A stretch of 64,000 nucleotides of DNA, taken from Artocarpus heterophyllus (taxonomy: Eukaryota > Streptophyta > Magnoliopsida > Rosales > Moraceae). Numbering within the stretch: the stretch's first letter is position 1; each line of letters opens with the position of its first letter. Below are positions 44,296 through 57,270 of this stretch, one piece after another. The position numbers and the translations under genes were made by a program. The stretch spans positions 25,246,597-25,310,596 of the forward strand of contig CM046347.1 in the NCBI GenBank assembly GCA_025403435.1. Direction: 5' to 3'. Below the pieces are notes generated by a model. That model saw only the letters and a list, made by a program, of their open reading frames with translations. It was not told the origin of the DNA and searched no databases.

Positions 44296-44943
44296 TCAAC
44301 TGGCATAGCATTATACGAAGCTCTCTATGGAAGAAAGTAGATCTCCAGTTTATTGGTATGAAATTAGAGAAAAAGCATTGTCAACAATAGATTCTATCCC
44401 AAAAACTATTGAAGATGTTAAGTTGATCCATCAACGAATGGAGATTATACGTAGTCGTCAAAAAGAACTACGTTGATAGATGGCAAAAATCTTTAGAATT
44501 TCAAGTTGGAGATTCAGTTTTCCTTAAAGTAGCCCCAATGAAAGGAGTAATAAGATTTGAAAAAAAAAATAAAAAAGGGTAAACTATGTCTAGGGTATAT
44601 AAGACCATTTGAAACACTCGAAAGAGTAGGAATGTTACTTATAAGTTGGCTTTAGTTCTTGAGCTAGCATCTATACATAATGTAATTCATGTATCGATGC
44701 GGAAAAATTATGTACATAATTCATCGTATGTGTTAGAGCATAAGCCCATCAAAATCAGTGAAGATTTTCTTATGAGAAAAAGCCAGTTAAAATCTTAGCA
44801 CGAGAAGAAAATGTTTTAAGGAACAAGATCATACCTCTTATTAAGGTTCTATTGTAGAACTATAAAGTAAAAAAAACAACTTGAGAATGAAAAGATGATA
44901 TGAGAAATAACTACCCGTAGTTATTCTAATTTTCGAGGACGAA
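44296..44943 (+). pseudogene. Ty3/gypsy element I, integrase C-terminal part
   Basis: The + strand starts with TGIALYEALYGRK (gypsy integrase LYGR motif), then RSPVYWYEIREKAL, then a decayed FQVGDSVFLKVAPMKGV (near 44498-44545), then a decayed stretch for the conserved HNVFHVSMLRKY block, and ends with the RNKIIPL.KVL region. Frameshifts and stops are frequent. Only the 3' end of pol remains; the left break is at about 44296. Confidence 0.88.
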
Positions 44944-44950
44944 AATTTCT

Positions 44951-44963
44951 TAAGAGGGTAGAT
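44951..44963 (+). other. Polypurine tract of gypsy I
   Basis: TAAGAGGGTAGAT follows the CGAGGACGAAAATTT stretch that commonly precedes this tract in plant gypsy elements and abuts the LTR start TGTAATATCC. Confidence 0.8.
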
Positions 44964-47853
44964 TGTAATATCCAAGAAAAACTCATCTGTTTAAGTGTAA
45001 AGTTGGGACAAGATTTAAACAACAAATTTCTTTAGAAATTTCATGTAAATGTGAAGTTTTTATAATCAATGTGAATTGTGTGCAAATCTTTATGAATTAT
45101 GATGCGTTTAATGCAAGCAAACTTTATGAGTTAGAACTCAAAAATTTGTGTAGTATTTAAAGAATAATTTTAATATCACAAGGATTTTTGTTAAAACCAA
45201 ATTTTGTGACAAATGTTCACAAAGTGAATATTTAAGGACTTTAAGATAAAATTTAAATGATAAGTAAGTGAAAAGAAAACTAGAAGTAATTTTTTTAAAA
45301 AAATCTATCATAACAGATTCTACAATGAAAATACAAAAGGACATTAAGTAAAAGTTAAATGATAAGTAAGTGAAAAGAAAACTAGAAGTAAAATTTTTGA
45401 AAAATCTATCGTAACAGATTCTTCAACGAAAATACAATATAGGAGTTATACTATATTTAATAATATTGTATTGGAATAATAATGAATAAAAAGTAGGGAT
45501 AATCTTGGAAGAATGTGGAAGCTAGTGGAAGGTTTTGGGAGGGAAACTGATAATATAGGAAAATTTTACGCAATGTAAACTTGGACCACAAAAAGTCAAA
45601 GAAAATTTTGACTTTTCTTCTTCAAAAGTGTGGAAAATTTCACATTATTCATGATAAGTTCGTGGGCCTTAAAAGGGAGAGGAGACCAAGAGTTTTTTAT
45701 TACAAAAATGCTACTTGAAAAGCTTATAAATAGCCATACGCTTGGTGAAATTTAGCTCTTTATTTTCTCCATAATTTTTCTCCAAACTCCCCACTTTAAA
45801 AACCCTAACCTTTCTAAAACTTTGACAAGTTCTAGCCATATATTATCCTTACAATCAAGGCACATCACTTTAGAGAAGGCTTCAAGAAAATTAGAGGTAA
45901 AAACTATAATTTCTTTAAGTATGTTTTATGGGATTTTTAAGCTTAAAGTAAGAATTTTTATTAGTTATGCTTCGAGTATGGTTGTAGTGTGTTATGAATC
46001 TATTTTTCTTGGAGCTTTAGAGGTTATAATTGTTAAAGAAGATGCAAGTGTTTTGCATAATCTACAAAGAAATCCCATCCACCAAACTTGGAAAAGTTTG
46101 TGAAATAATGTGAAATTATGTAATATATTGTTATGGAGTTTAGAATATTAAAGAAATTATATTGACTAGCTGGTCTCTATGATATGTGTATGAGGAAATG
46201 TTTAAAAGATTAGAAACAGTTCTTCTCATGTGAGGAAAGTGAATCTATCGTAGACTCTGTCGTAATAGAAACTACGACAGAAATCAAAACAGAAACTAGA
46301 ACAGTTTTCAAAAGTTATTATAAGTTGTGTCAAGGGGGGCATTATAGAATGATATTATGGAGTATTTAGATGATGATAAACTTAAGAGATCCAAGTTGAA
46401 ACATAAACAAGGAAAATTAAGTTTATCGAGTTAAACTGTTGCAATTTTTTATTTTAACAAAAAGTACAATAGATTTCAAATATTTATATTTTTTAGATGC
46501 TTAGAGACTGAATTAGTTTCTGAGCCTAAAATAGGTTTGATTGGAAATTCAAGAGAAATAACATTCATGAAGAAATTTTTCTAAGATTATAATCAGATTA
46601 AGTAGAAAAATAGGCTTTTCAAATCTATTTATTGTGAAAAATGGCCAAAAACTCCTTCAAGAAATTTGATTTTCTAAAAAAGTTAAAAATATGAAAGTCA
46701 TAGATCTCATAGAAATTTTCAAAGTTGATAGAAAGATATTTTATTAATTACAAATCTTACAAACTCAACAACTAAGAAAATAAAAAAATGAACCTCGAAC
46801 CCTTTTGAATTAATTCAAAACCTTTAAGTGAAAAATGTTTTACATTATGATAAATGCAAAACCGTATAAAGAAGGTAAGATCCGACAATAGTTTGTTGAA
46901 GTTAGAAGCATAAAAGTGAACTAGTAGTAAAGGTTTAATCTAATGACCGACCATCGCTCTAATAGAGCTGACTCATATCTCATAAAGGGACTGGTTTAGT
47001 TGAAACACTAGCACAAGGACCAAGTAAGTTCTAACCTCACCTATGGTATGAGAATGTGATTTTCAATATTTAATGGTTGATTGAAAATATTTACATTTGA
47101 TGTGCCTATCAAGAAAAAAGATGAATGTATGCTATGTTAGTAAGCTAAATGTCAAGTCACGACATAAAGCATGTTCACTAAGATTACATGGTTGGCAGTC
47201 CAAGTATAAGAGAAGATAAAGAAGTGTCATAACAACCTCTTTGATGTGACCTAAGGAATGGATCAAGAAGGTGTAGATCCTTACTAAAGGGGAGGATCAA
47301 GTTAAGTTATTTAAAGTTAAGCTATGACCTCATTGGTCGATAGTCTTGCATGTCCAATACATATACTTGGGCCCATAGTTCTAGATAAAGTATATTAAAA
47401 TAAAGTTCATGATAAAGCATAGATTGAATCATACATTGGAATGATGTTTAAATATGTTTAAAAGGTTTTGTGAGGCATGTTAATTAGAACTTGCTGAGCA
47501 AAGCTCAATTAGTTCCCTCGCGCTATAGGGAACATGCCAAGAGGCTGGAATAAGAAATGATAAACTGGACACAGTGCATGGACAATATACAAAGATTGGG
47601 TTATGGATATTGTTGTGGCTTAATTCTACTGTTGTTTTTCAAAGAAGGTTTTGTTGTATAGTAATAAATAGTATGGTTTTTGTTTTTAAGTTGTTAATTA
47701 TGTACTTTGTAATATAAGTTTGATTGGTATTGTAAAATACTTTAAATAATGTGAATCTGTTACAATTTTTTTTTACATATTAGTTACTACGTAAGAATAT
47801 TTGTAAGTAAGTTAAGAAGAATTTTAGATGATTTCGAAAGCTAGGTTGTCACA
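44964..47853 (+). repeat. 3' LTR of gypsy I, about 2.9 kb
   Basis: Starts TGTAATATCC and most likely ends at GGTTGTCACA (47853). A TATA box, TTATAAATAG, lies at 45724-45733, followed by a C/T-rich leader (CTCCATAATTTTTCTCC). The interior near 47490 has TTGCTGAGCAAAGCTCA, a common LTR feature in this group. The length is long but seen in chromovirus-type elements. The 93-codon frame at 45822-46103 lies downstream of TATA and is not supported as a gene. The right boundary is a judgement. Confidence 0.72.
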
Positions 47854-48950
47854 GTTGGAGATGCAACCTATATTCAATGAGAGCATAGCCCATATACACA
47901 AAATCCATAGCTCTCTAATAAAGAGTTAATGTGACCCTCCCAAAGGCTTTATTTGGGAAATTAGAAAAGGACAAGTCTTTAGTCATCTGGATATATATAG
48001 TAAACCAGATGATTTTCCATTTGTGTTTGTTATAAATGGAATTTTTCAAATAAGTGAAATAATAAAACTTTAAGATAAAATAATTGGAACATAAAATAGA
48101 ACTAAGTTTTTCATCCGATTATGAATAACCAATAGGGATACAGATATGTATAAGAGGGCATGGACAAGAATTATTATTTTGTATTCTTGTAATATGGTAT
48201 GTTATCAAGAGTTCAACTTTAAGTCTTTACTGGAGTGCCACAAAAATTAATAACTAAATGGATATATAATCAGGGATTAATTTATCTGTTATTATTAGAG
48301 CTTGATAAATATATGAAACTTGTGCAGCTTTATTAATTTCTTATTCTTGATTAATTTTGTTGAGTTTACAATTTTCATAGAGTTGTAGGGAATTTGCTTA
48401 AGGAATGTATTATTAATGCTTCAGAAAAATTAATGATTAATTTAGAGATTAAACTAGGTTTAGTACTATACAAAAGCTTTCCAACCAAGTCGAGTGGTAC
48501 AAGAGGTTACGTTGAACAGGTTGTTGTATCTGTCTATGTACACACACAGAGTCTAGTTAGATTGTTTGGCACCAGACATAGTCCAACTAGACTGTAGCCA
48601 CCAACTTCAAGAGATTCAAGATAATTAATTGTTAAATTAGTTTTAGAAAAATATTTATTCAAATTTATTTTTAGGATTTGAAATAATAAATTGTTTGTAT
48701 TTTAATAATTAATCAAAATCCTAGTTGTATATGAATTTGAATAAAAGATAATTATTCATAACTCTTTAAATTAGAAAATTATTTTAAATGATGGAATTCC
48801 AATTAGATGGAACTATTTAAATTAAAGTTATCTTGGATGATGCAGATAATCACATAACCCTGTATCGTGATTAGCTAAAATTTTGAATTTCCTTACTGAG
48901 GATAGGCGTGTGATAGAGGATGAGACCTGATGAGACTGTGAAAATGGACA
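47854..48950 (+). repeat. Old LTR-like sequence
   Basis: No gene. A block near 48205-48240 (AGTTCAACTTTAAGT, then ACTGGAGTGCCAC) resembles the AGTGGAGTA block of the copia LTRs, and the general order (CATCCGATTATGAA, then this block, then TTATTAGAGCTTG) resembles the LTR of element G. I infer a diverged copia LTR; no termini are visible. Confidence 0.3.
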
Positions 48951-49377
48951 TTTGTTAAGACTATATATCATCATTTTGCATTTATATTTCTCGTTAAACT
49001 CCTTAATTAAAGCATTTGTGTGAAAAATAGTATTTTAGTGTTTTGTGTGAAAATATATTTAATTATGAGTTTTTAGTTTATTTTCATGTGTAATAATATT
49101 TTTAGTAATATTTTAGAATCATTTTTATGTGTTTAATAATTAATTAGTTTGAAAATAATTAAAACAATAAAAATAATGTTGTGTGATTTTATTTTTAGTC
49201 TGAAAGTGTTTGTAATGAGTTTTTAGTCTCTACATATGCTTTATAATATTTCTAATAATTTCTAAAAATATTTCTGTCTTAAATAATATATCTATGTGAA
49301 ATTATTAAGGCTTGTTAATTTTAAAAGTTTTTATTTATTTTTAGTATGTTTTGTATGTTTTAATGTAAAACAAATGT

Positions 49378-49457
49378 GGATTAAATTACATTGACATTCT
49401 TGTGTTTTACCTTAATTATAGCGACAGTCCCTGAACTAAAACTAATCATTCTGACAC
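49378..49457 (+). repeat. Left terminal inverted repeat of MULE
   Basis: It matches the inverted sequence of 51527-51607 with about one mismatch in five bases; the core GTGTTTTACC and AACTAAAACTAATCA are identical. Confidence 0.82.
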
Positions 49458-50249
49458 CTCTTGGCTATTCAAAAAAAATACAGAGAGACTCCCTACTGTT
49501 AAAGTTGACCGCTAGTTTTGTTTAAAATACCAAAACTACCCTCCATCCGTCCAAAAAACCTTTTATGCTATTTATACACTGGGAAATAATATTTTGACCA
49601 TATTTAACATTAAAAAATAAGTATAACCATTTTGAACATGCTTATAACTATAAATTCTAATCTACTGGAAAAGAAAATATTTTTTTTTTTTTGAAAAATT
49701 TACATTTATAAAAGGATATAATTATTCTTCATACACTAAAATAGCATACAATATAGAAATATATCTAACACAAATTAGCATTTTATAGTGCAAAATCACT
49801 ACATAAAGATGACAATTATATGTCCAAATTAAGATAAAATATGGTCCTAGTAAAAAGAAAAAATAAAAGTATACAAGCCATAATATATAAAAGATTACAT
49901 AGTCTAAAAAAAGGTCAATAAGTCATAAGATCAAGATAAAAAAAAAAAAAACTACATACGTCAGAAATATTTAAAATAAATTGTGGTCACATGAGGGCAG
50001 CCAACACATAGTAAAACAAAAAGTGCCACGATCCATCAAGAGTTGACACCACCATCAAACTAGTCGAACATCAATTTATCTACATAAAAAAACAATAATA
50101 TCACGATATTTATCAAACACTTCTACTAAATAACTAGTTAAGTATATTGAAAAAAAAAAAGAACAAGCTAAAAAAGACGAAACTTACCTGACTATTGCCA
50201 ACAACCAACTACATGCTTTCTTGACTACTTCTATGAGTAGAATAAAAAG

Positions 50250-50730
50250 TACAAGATTTACTCCCCGAAAATGGAATGACATGTACTAGTGTTGTGGCCA
50301 TATTGCTTGCAAGTCTTACATTATGTTAGACCACTTCCTGCGCCTCAGTTTTGACTAGCATTCACTTAAGTAGATCTGTTGGGCTCTCTATGCCTAGACT
50401 TTTTGGGTCTTCCAACCCCACGCTTGACTTTTGGCAGTCTAATTGGATCATATGTCACATCAAGCCAATCAAATTCTTGAGGAACTAGATGAATCAAATC
50501 TCCACAACATATCAAGTAAGTTTGCTTTGAGAAATAAAGATCAACATAGCCTTCTAGATCAACCCTTTGATTTTTTAATTGCTGCCATAGCATGCCTACG
50601 CAGAATGTCACTCACTTGCCAAGCTTTACATTCATGTATTCTTGCTTAGGTCTACAATGTAGTGAATCCCATCACCATGAATCTCATACTCTTCACGACC
50701 GACAAAGATAACAATATACATTCGTGAAAT
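50250..50730 (-). pseudogene. MULE (MuDR-type) transposase, C-terminal relic
   Basis: Minus strand in order: HYIVDLSK (start of the SWIM region), a decayed cysteine stretch and ILRRHAMAAI in place of the usual GIPCRHA.AAI, then in the open frame 50366-50611 GYVDLYFSKQTYL and GVGRPKKSRHRE, all standard for the C-terminus of MULE transposases; finally a CX2CX4HX4C zinc knuckle, CKTCKQYGHNTSTC, at about 50275-50320. The catalytic DDE domain is absent, so the copy depended on another element. Stops and frameshifts are present. Confidence 0.85.
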
Positions 50731-51350
50731 GTCGCTTGTCTTTTGAATTTTTTTCCCTCACCCATTGGTAACTTTAACACTAACTAATTTCACAATTCTC
50801 ATTAACTAATTTCACAATTAACACTAATTAATTTCATTAGCTAAACAATTTTGACAAAATAAGAATTAAAAAAATTCACAAATTATATGAACTTATTTCA
50901 CAAATAACACTTTCAATTCAATAAATTTCACACAACAAATTTCTACAATAAATAGTAACAAATTTCCACAACACTCCATTACTAAATTCAAATTCAACAA
51001 ATTTCACACAACACAATTCCACAATTAACAGTAGCTACCCATTTATCTATCAAAAACTAGAAAAAAAAAAAAGCACCAAAATCATTGTCCCAAAAAACTA
51101 GAAAAAAATTGAAAATCGAAACCCATAAAATCAAAAATAAAAACATGACATTCTTGCACAGTGAGGGATGGAGTTGCACAGGGAGGCGCTGTGAGGGGCA
51201 GAGTCGTGATAGCTGGAGCTACGAAGGTCAGAGTCTTGATGGGGGAAGCGACGAAGCGCAACATGTGGAGTTGACGACAATGCGAAGAGCTACAAATTCA
51301 GAGGAAAGTTGTGGCCATGGAGGGGGGGCCTAGATGGAGGCAACTGGGCA

Positions 51351-51377
51351 GAGGGAGGGAAGGAGGGAGGTAGGGGG
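51351..51377 (+). other. G-run cluster in MULE, possible G-quadruplex
   Basis: GAGGGAGGGAAGGAGGGAGG followed by TAGGGGG gives at least five GG/GGG runs on the + strand; the related fragment at 11733-11788 has the same feature at the same place. Confidence 0.5.
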
Positions 51378-51526
51378 TGTCCTTAAGGTTCTTGAGTGGG
51401 GGGTTTGGGTCTGAATAGAGTTTAGGGTTTTTTTTTTAAATCAATGGTTAAGATTTTAAGTTGGCAAATCAAGGGTTGATATTAAATTAGGTATTTTGAT
51501 CATTTGAAAGAAGAGTTAAATTAAGA

Positions 51527-51607
51527 AAGTGTCACTGTGATTAGTTTTAGTTTAAGGGGGTCATTGTAATTATGGTAAAACACAAAGGTTATCGGTATAC
51601 TTTAACC
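51527..51607 (-). repeat. Right terminal inverted repeat of MULE
   Basis: This is the inverted partner of 49378-49457 and lies just outside the G-rich block at 51351-51377. Confidence 0.82.
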
Positions 51608-53544
51608 AATAAATATTTTAAAAATTATTGTAAATACTATGTTTGTAAAATAATTAATTTTAGCTTGTTTATTTTATTTTAGATTTTAAATATGGAAGAA
51701 AAACAGAGTAAAATGGCGCAAAAAGGGGCAAAGAGGACCTTAAATGCAAAAGAAATCAAAAAAAGAAAATAAAAATGAAAAGAATGATATGTGGTGCCTC
51801 TAGAGCTGGGCGATCGCGCCTCCAAATAGATCCAGACCATCTGCTTTTCCTTTCAGCTGCCAAGTCCCCTTTGGAATCCAGTGTGGTTTTACCATGTAAG
51901 AGCGCCTTAAAAACTATTCATTTAGCTTACCCGTGACTCATCCTATTGTTAAAATCACTCCCCTGGTCCCACGTGATCTCTGCCATCTGCCTAGGTTGAT
52001 TAACGTGTAGAAAAAAAAAGATAAAAATAAAAATAAAATAAAATAAACATCTTGATTGACTCTCAATTAGTGATGAGCGGTAATAATTAATTCAAAAATT
52101 CAAAAGAAATCCCAAATTTCCCTCCTGCTCATTTGCAACAAAAAATATCTAAATGAAATAATAAAAATAATTAAAAAATATTAAAAATTATGTAAATAGT
52201 AAATTTTTTCACCTATAAATACCCCTTCCCTTCATTGTATTATTTACCCCTCCTCTCCATATTTTTGGAGTTATTTCTTTCTTTCTTTCTTGCTTTCTTC
52301 CTTAGATTAGTTTTCTATCTAATTTAGTTTTATGTTTTTGTAAAATATTTTAAGGTTTTTATGTTCTAATATAATTATTTTAAATAAAATTATGTGTGCT
52401 TTTAGTTTATGTATGCCTTTCTAAATTTCTTTTTTAACTGAGGAGAGAGCAGGAAATTCTGGCACAATTAATCTAAATAATTTTAATTTTTTAAAGTTTT
52501 GTAAGCAGTTATAATGTCAAAATCATTTTCAGCAAACTTATGATTTTCTTGTTAACTTAGCTAAAACTCTTACAAAATTAAGTTTTGCTTTGCTGAAGAT
52601 ATAGATTGGTATGCATAATGCTTAGGAACACTTTAATTATCCATAGACACGGAATGACATGATAAATGCTTAACTTTAATTTTGCTAGTAATTTTAGTTA
52701 GTTAATTTTGAAATCATACTTATTTGTTAAATTGACTTTTTGATACATTATAGACATGAATTGACACATTAAATGCTTAGTAACTCTTGACTTATTGTAG
52801 ACCAAAGATGGCATGTTGCATGCTCAAACAATTTTAACAAATAGTTTTAGAAAAACTAACACATAATTAAGTTAATTGCTAGAATAGAATATTTAATCCT
52901 CAACATTGTTATAATTGTTGTTTCTTCTAAATTAAATTGTGCTTATTATTAAAGTTCCATTTACCATTTAAATTAAACCACATTTCGTCTTATTAAAATT
53001 CTAAAAATCACAAAAGAATCTAAAAATAGAAAAAGTAAAAAAAATGTGTAAATATTGTAAATAAATAACTTTCATCCTTAAATTTTTCAACTAATAAATA
53101 AAAATAATATAACTGATATATTGAACCTTTACAATACCTTTTCTACGTGGGATCAACCTTGGATTCACTGAGTATTATTACTGGAACAACCTTATACTTA
53201 AGGTTGTATCGGGCTTATAATTTTATCGTTCTTAGTTCCTCGAGCACTTAGTGCAATCGGTAGGAAAGAAACTGTGGTAGAGATCTACTAAGTTGTGCCC
53301 ATACATGATAGCTTAAAGGAAGATATGTAGCATTGAAGATTTGACAATTGAGATTCCTAATTCAATCAGAAATGTTGTTTCCGATCTTCAATAAGTGTGT
53401 TTGATTAGAATTCTATTTATTGCTTACAGTAACTTTAGTAGATTTTGAGTGATTGTATATGAATTTTTAAAATTTTACTGCATCACTGAATCAATTTTTC
53501 CAATCGCCTCCCCCCATCATCACTACTCTCCCTACTTTCAAGCA

Positions 53545-53935
53545 TGACTAGAAGAAGATGTTTTCATTGTCAAGGGAGGTTCTAATACACATCCCCTTGA
53601 TGACGACAAGAAGTACATCGTCGAGGGACACTTTCGCATTCCTCGTAAGCTTCAGCCTTAATCGTTATTTATTTTCTTCTTTTTTTGTTTGAGTGTTGAT
53701 CTAATTATTTGTCTCCCTGTAGCGCTTGTTGGGCAACCTGTCCTATTGAAGAAGAAACTTCAATGCGTTTGGCACATTGCCAATCTTCTCGAGCAAGAGA
53801 AAAATGTAAACAACCACAGCACCAAGAAGAAAAATGTAAACAACTCCCGTCGAGCCCTACCCATATTCTATTTAAAATTCAATGTAAGTAATTATGAAAA
53901 TAATGGCAAATTTGAATTTTTTAAACCCTTTTAAT
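53545..53935 (+). pseudogene. Exon-like fragment with a retained intron
   Basis: I do not recognise the gene. On the + strand a frame after an acceptor-like GACTAG (53552) reads EEDVFIVKGGSNTHPLDDD and KKYIVEGHFRIP, ending at a donor-like CGTAAGC (53643). An acceptor, CTCCCTGTAG, at 53721 re-opens a frame reading LVGQPVLLKKKLQCVWHIAN to the Lys/Asn-rich end near 53880. The inferred intron is about 78 bp, and the frame holds across it. It could be a captured or decaying host gene piece. Confidence 0.35.
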
Positions 53936-54184
53936 TTACAAACAACTATGGAACTTTACTTACAAAAGATGGGGCTGGGGATAAATATTTACAAATATTC
54001 ACACCTCAAAATGAAAAAGCCACCCAAACTATACTTATAACAATCCCATAGTAATTACAAGTACCAAAATATGATGTTTAAACAAAAGTGTGCCCAAAAA
54101 GTAGAAACTATGCTATTCAATGTAGTGGCATCATTGTTAGTTGATTTCCATGACACACAAGCGTACATGGTCTTCTTGAGTTCT
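53936..54184. other. Intergenic, nothing recognised
   Basis: This AT-rich stretch has no supported feature. Confidence 0.5.
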
Positions 54185-55261
54185 AAAGTATACAATTAAG
54201 TACGAATGTCGATCCCACAAGAATTGTGTTAATTTTCGGTTAAGTACCGAAATTATGCTACTCTAAGATTATTTAAACAACCAATGAATTTAAATTGAAA
54301 ACAATAAATTAAATGAAATTGAACATAAAATTTATAGAACAATGAGAAAAAACAAATAACAAAAAGGTCTAGAGGAACTACTTCATCTAGTCTTCATTAT
54401 GTTTGATAACTGTCTAAATTATTTAAAATTCAAATTCTCTGATTTATTGGCCTAGAATTCTAATCTATCCCAACTTTCGTTTCCCAAGTACTAATTGAGA
54501 AATGCCCAAAAATAATCAATTATAATATCCCTATTGCGAACTAATTATTAAGGACTCATTATGATCTAATTCTATTTATTGGCCACAAAAAAACCTATAA
54601 GTCTCCCAATTTTTATAATTTCTTTGGTTATTCTTCCTAAACATGTATTCAAAATTATCCTCCTTCAAGTAGTAATTCTAAATACATAATCACCTGATTG
54701 GTGATCAGACATCCAGAGGCATTACGTTCAAAGAAACACAATTAAATGGAATTGAAATTTAAATCATACCAATTTAAGTTCATTATCATAAACATAAATT
54801 CAACTAAATTTGTGATTCTCTAGACTAACAAATTAGCTACACATAATTACATAAAACAATCAAAATTAAATAAGAAAAACAATAATAGAACACATAGATG
54901 TTAATATTAAAATAAACATTAAAACAATACACAGATAGAGTTTAGAAGAAACCTAAAGTTGTCTACACTTACCGCACTCTCTTACAATATGTTACAAAAT
55001 GCTAAAATATTACAAAAAGCTAAAACAAAAAATAAAGCACTTTGCAAACACCCATCCTCACGGATTGGTTTTGCCTCTCAAAAACTCTTTTTTTTTTCCC
55101 TCTCTAACGCCTCCTCATTCATAGAGAAAGTTGACAAATAAATACAAACTACACATTTCAATTGTCAACAAAGTAGACAAAATAAGATTTGAGCATGTTC
55201 AAAATTTAAAAATGATGGAGAAAATTTTGCTAACTTCGAACAAAACTTTCACATGCTACAT
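54185..55261 (-). repeat. Non-coding retroelement-like repeat
   Basis: Near 54210 the minus strand reads TTCTTGTGGGATCGACATTC, a stretch common in large non-coding plant LTR derivatives, followed by AT-rich non-coding sequence with short blocks (TTTCGTTTCCCAAGT; CTATAAGTCTCCCAA) that look repetitive. No termini or coding region were identified. Confidence 0.3.
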
Positions 55262-55266
55262 ATGGG

Positions 55267-57256
55267 TGTTGGAATTAAAATATGAAACGTAGCGGAAGGA
55301 ACGGATCATTGACAAACAAAAATTTTCTGAAAACTTTATTCATCGGGAATAGATATATAATTTTAATTAATAATAGAAAGCTTTGGGAATTTTACTAACC
55401 TTTTGAAGACTATCAAGGTATCGTAGCTTTCCTCTTTGATACCACGATCTTCCAAACCAGGCCTCCACACCAATGGAAAGATGAGTGAGCGTCAAACTGT
55501 AAGAATGAATTTTCCTTACACTTTTTTAGAATCTACTATGTACTTAACACATGAGATAGCAGACCTTTTTTTTCAAAGAAAAACTCTCAGTTTTTCTTTC
55601 TAAGTATTTTGCAAAAAGTACGTGAATGAAAAATCTTATGAGATAACTGTTATCTCTCTCTTTTTATATCTGAGCCATTAGTAAAATTTTCAATTAATTT
55701 CCAATTTGAAATAACCACCATATTAAACAAATGAGGAAAGGATATATTTCACATGATTGTTACCCTTTTTCCTTTCCTCTTTCCATTTTCTTTTTTCAAC
55801 GAATCAGGTTTCAATCTATATATATATATATATAAAAGTGTAAAACTTTAAGTTTTTGTGAAACGTAAACGTTTTCGTTTTTTTTTTTTGGTAAACGAAT
55901 CAATACATGATTTGTTATGTACATATATGTATAAGGTAAAAAAGTAAAACGTAATATATATATATATATATTAATAAATAATAAAATCTAATATATATAT
56001 ATTTTAAAATTCAAAAAATAAATCTCATTTATTTTAGAAAATAATATTTAAATAATCGAATTATTCAAATATTACCAATTAGTTAAATGACTAATGGTCA
56101 GTTAAATGTGACAACATTTATCACATTATATTATCTATCACAAAGAACATTTTTCTATGTCACATTAATAATTCAAGGGTGAAATAATTAATTCAGAATT
56201 CAATAATTCCAAACTAAATATGTATAATTCATTCTATGCATAAATCCATTATAGTGTTACAGAGGTGGTATTGGGGACCTATGGACCTATAACCCAAGCT
56301 CTAATAAATTTGAGAATTAATCAAACTCTTTAATTAATGTGTCAAATTTATTAGTTTCAGCGTTACTCCACTATAAACTTGAAACTGAACTCTTGAGGTT
56401 GTAGTAAAATTACTCAAAGAAAATTAACGAGTAGTCCATTGATATAATCATTATATATAAGTCAGTCCTCCATAAATAGTTCATAATAAGAGCTAGGTTT
56501 AATTTCCGTTTACCTCTTTTATTATATATTTATCTTTGAGTTCCAATAATCCTTTAACGAATAGTTAACTCAAAGTCTTATTATGAACGAGCGCTGTACT
56601 GTTTAAACCTCTAATTATCACTCAAGAGAACTATTTTTCTAACTTCCATAGGGAAGGAATGGATTTCATATTTGTATAATATTATTCCTAGCCATTTATT
56701 ACATTATGTTTCCAATATGCTAAGTTATGATATGTGCTTAGACAAATCTTACCATGCAAGTCAAAAAACATATTGTCATAAATAGGAGTCTAATAAATAC
56801 TCAGGATTAAGACTATCAAATATATGATCATCATAGTGATAAATTTGAATACTCAATTTGTAACAGATGATTATTAGAGATTCATAATTTATCTAGTCCA
56901 GTCCTATATAATCTCATTATTCAAAGTACCGCCAATCCAATGTCTCTACATTAATAGCCCAGATAATGATTATTTCATTTTAAATGAGATTGGACCGTAC
57001 TTATAATATTTAATTAAAGATCCCAGACTTTAATTAATTATTATGGACTATTTAGATTATTATCTATAAATTTTATCCCTAAGCATACAACACTTATATG
57101 CTAAATTTATAGTCACATAAATAATCATGAAATTTTCTCAATGTTTATAAATGTATTCATAACACATATAAGCAACCAAAATAATTATAAATGTTACTTT
57201 ATTTATTCATTAACAATATGTACAATGTCATAGCTTTTAGGGCACTAAACCCAACA
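55267..57256 (-). repeat. 3' LTR of element G
   Basis: About 1.99 kb, from CCCAACA at 57256 down to TGTTGGAATT at 55267. TATA on the minus strand ATATAAAAAG (55660-55669). TA microsatellites lie at 55817-55835 and 55953-55972. A block AGCGTTACTCCACTAT (56359-56374), inverted, matches the AGTGGAGTAGCGTT block of the other LTR family. Confidence 0.9.
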
Positions 57257-57270
57257 ATCTCTCACTTGCC
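57257..57270 (-). other. Polypurine tract of element G
   Basis: The minus strand reads GGCAAGTGAGAGAT just before the LTR start TGTTGGGTTT. Confidence 0.8.

Larger units (their letters stand above)
49378..51607 (-). mobile_element. MULE DNA transposon, 2.2 kb, decayed
   Basis: Terminal inverted repeats of about 80 bp: left 49378-49457 (TGTGTTTTACCTTAATTA ... CTAAAACTAATCA) and right 51527-51607 inverted. Flanks are AACAAATGT (49369-49377) and AATAAATAT (51608-51616), matching at 7 of 9 bases with only C/T and G/A differences, consistent with a decayed 9-bp MULE target duplication. It contains only the C-terminal part of a transposase on the minus strand. Confidence 0.85.
48951..53290 (+). 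repeat. LTR/LARD-like relic, interrupted by a MULE
   Basis: 48951-49377 and 51608-53290 read as one non-coding retroelement-like sequence split by the MULE. Features: a TATAAATACCCC box at 52214, a TTTC/CTTT run at 52276-52310, and near 53150 ACGTGGGATCAACCTTGG, a stretch typical of large non-coding LTR derivatives. There is no pol. Class and ends are uncertain. Confidence 0.35.

Noticed and set aside
44312..44480. Possible host gene next to element H
   Set aside because: The reading frame is the gypsy integrase LYGR region, followed by a gypsy polypurine tract and LTR.
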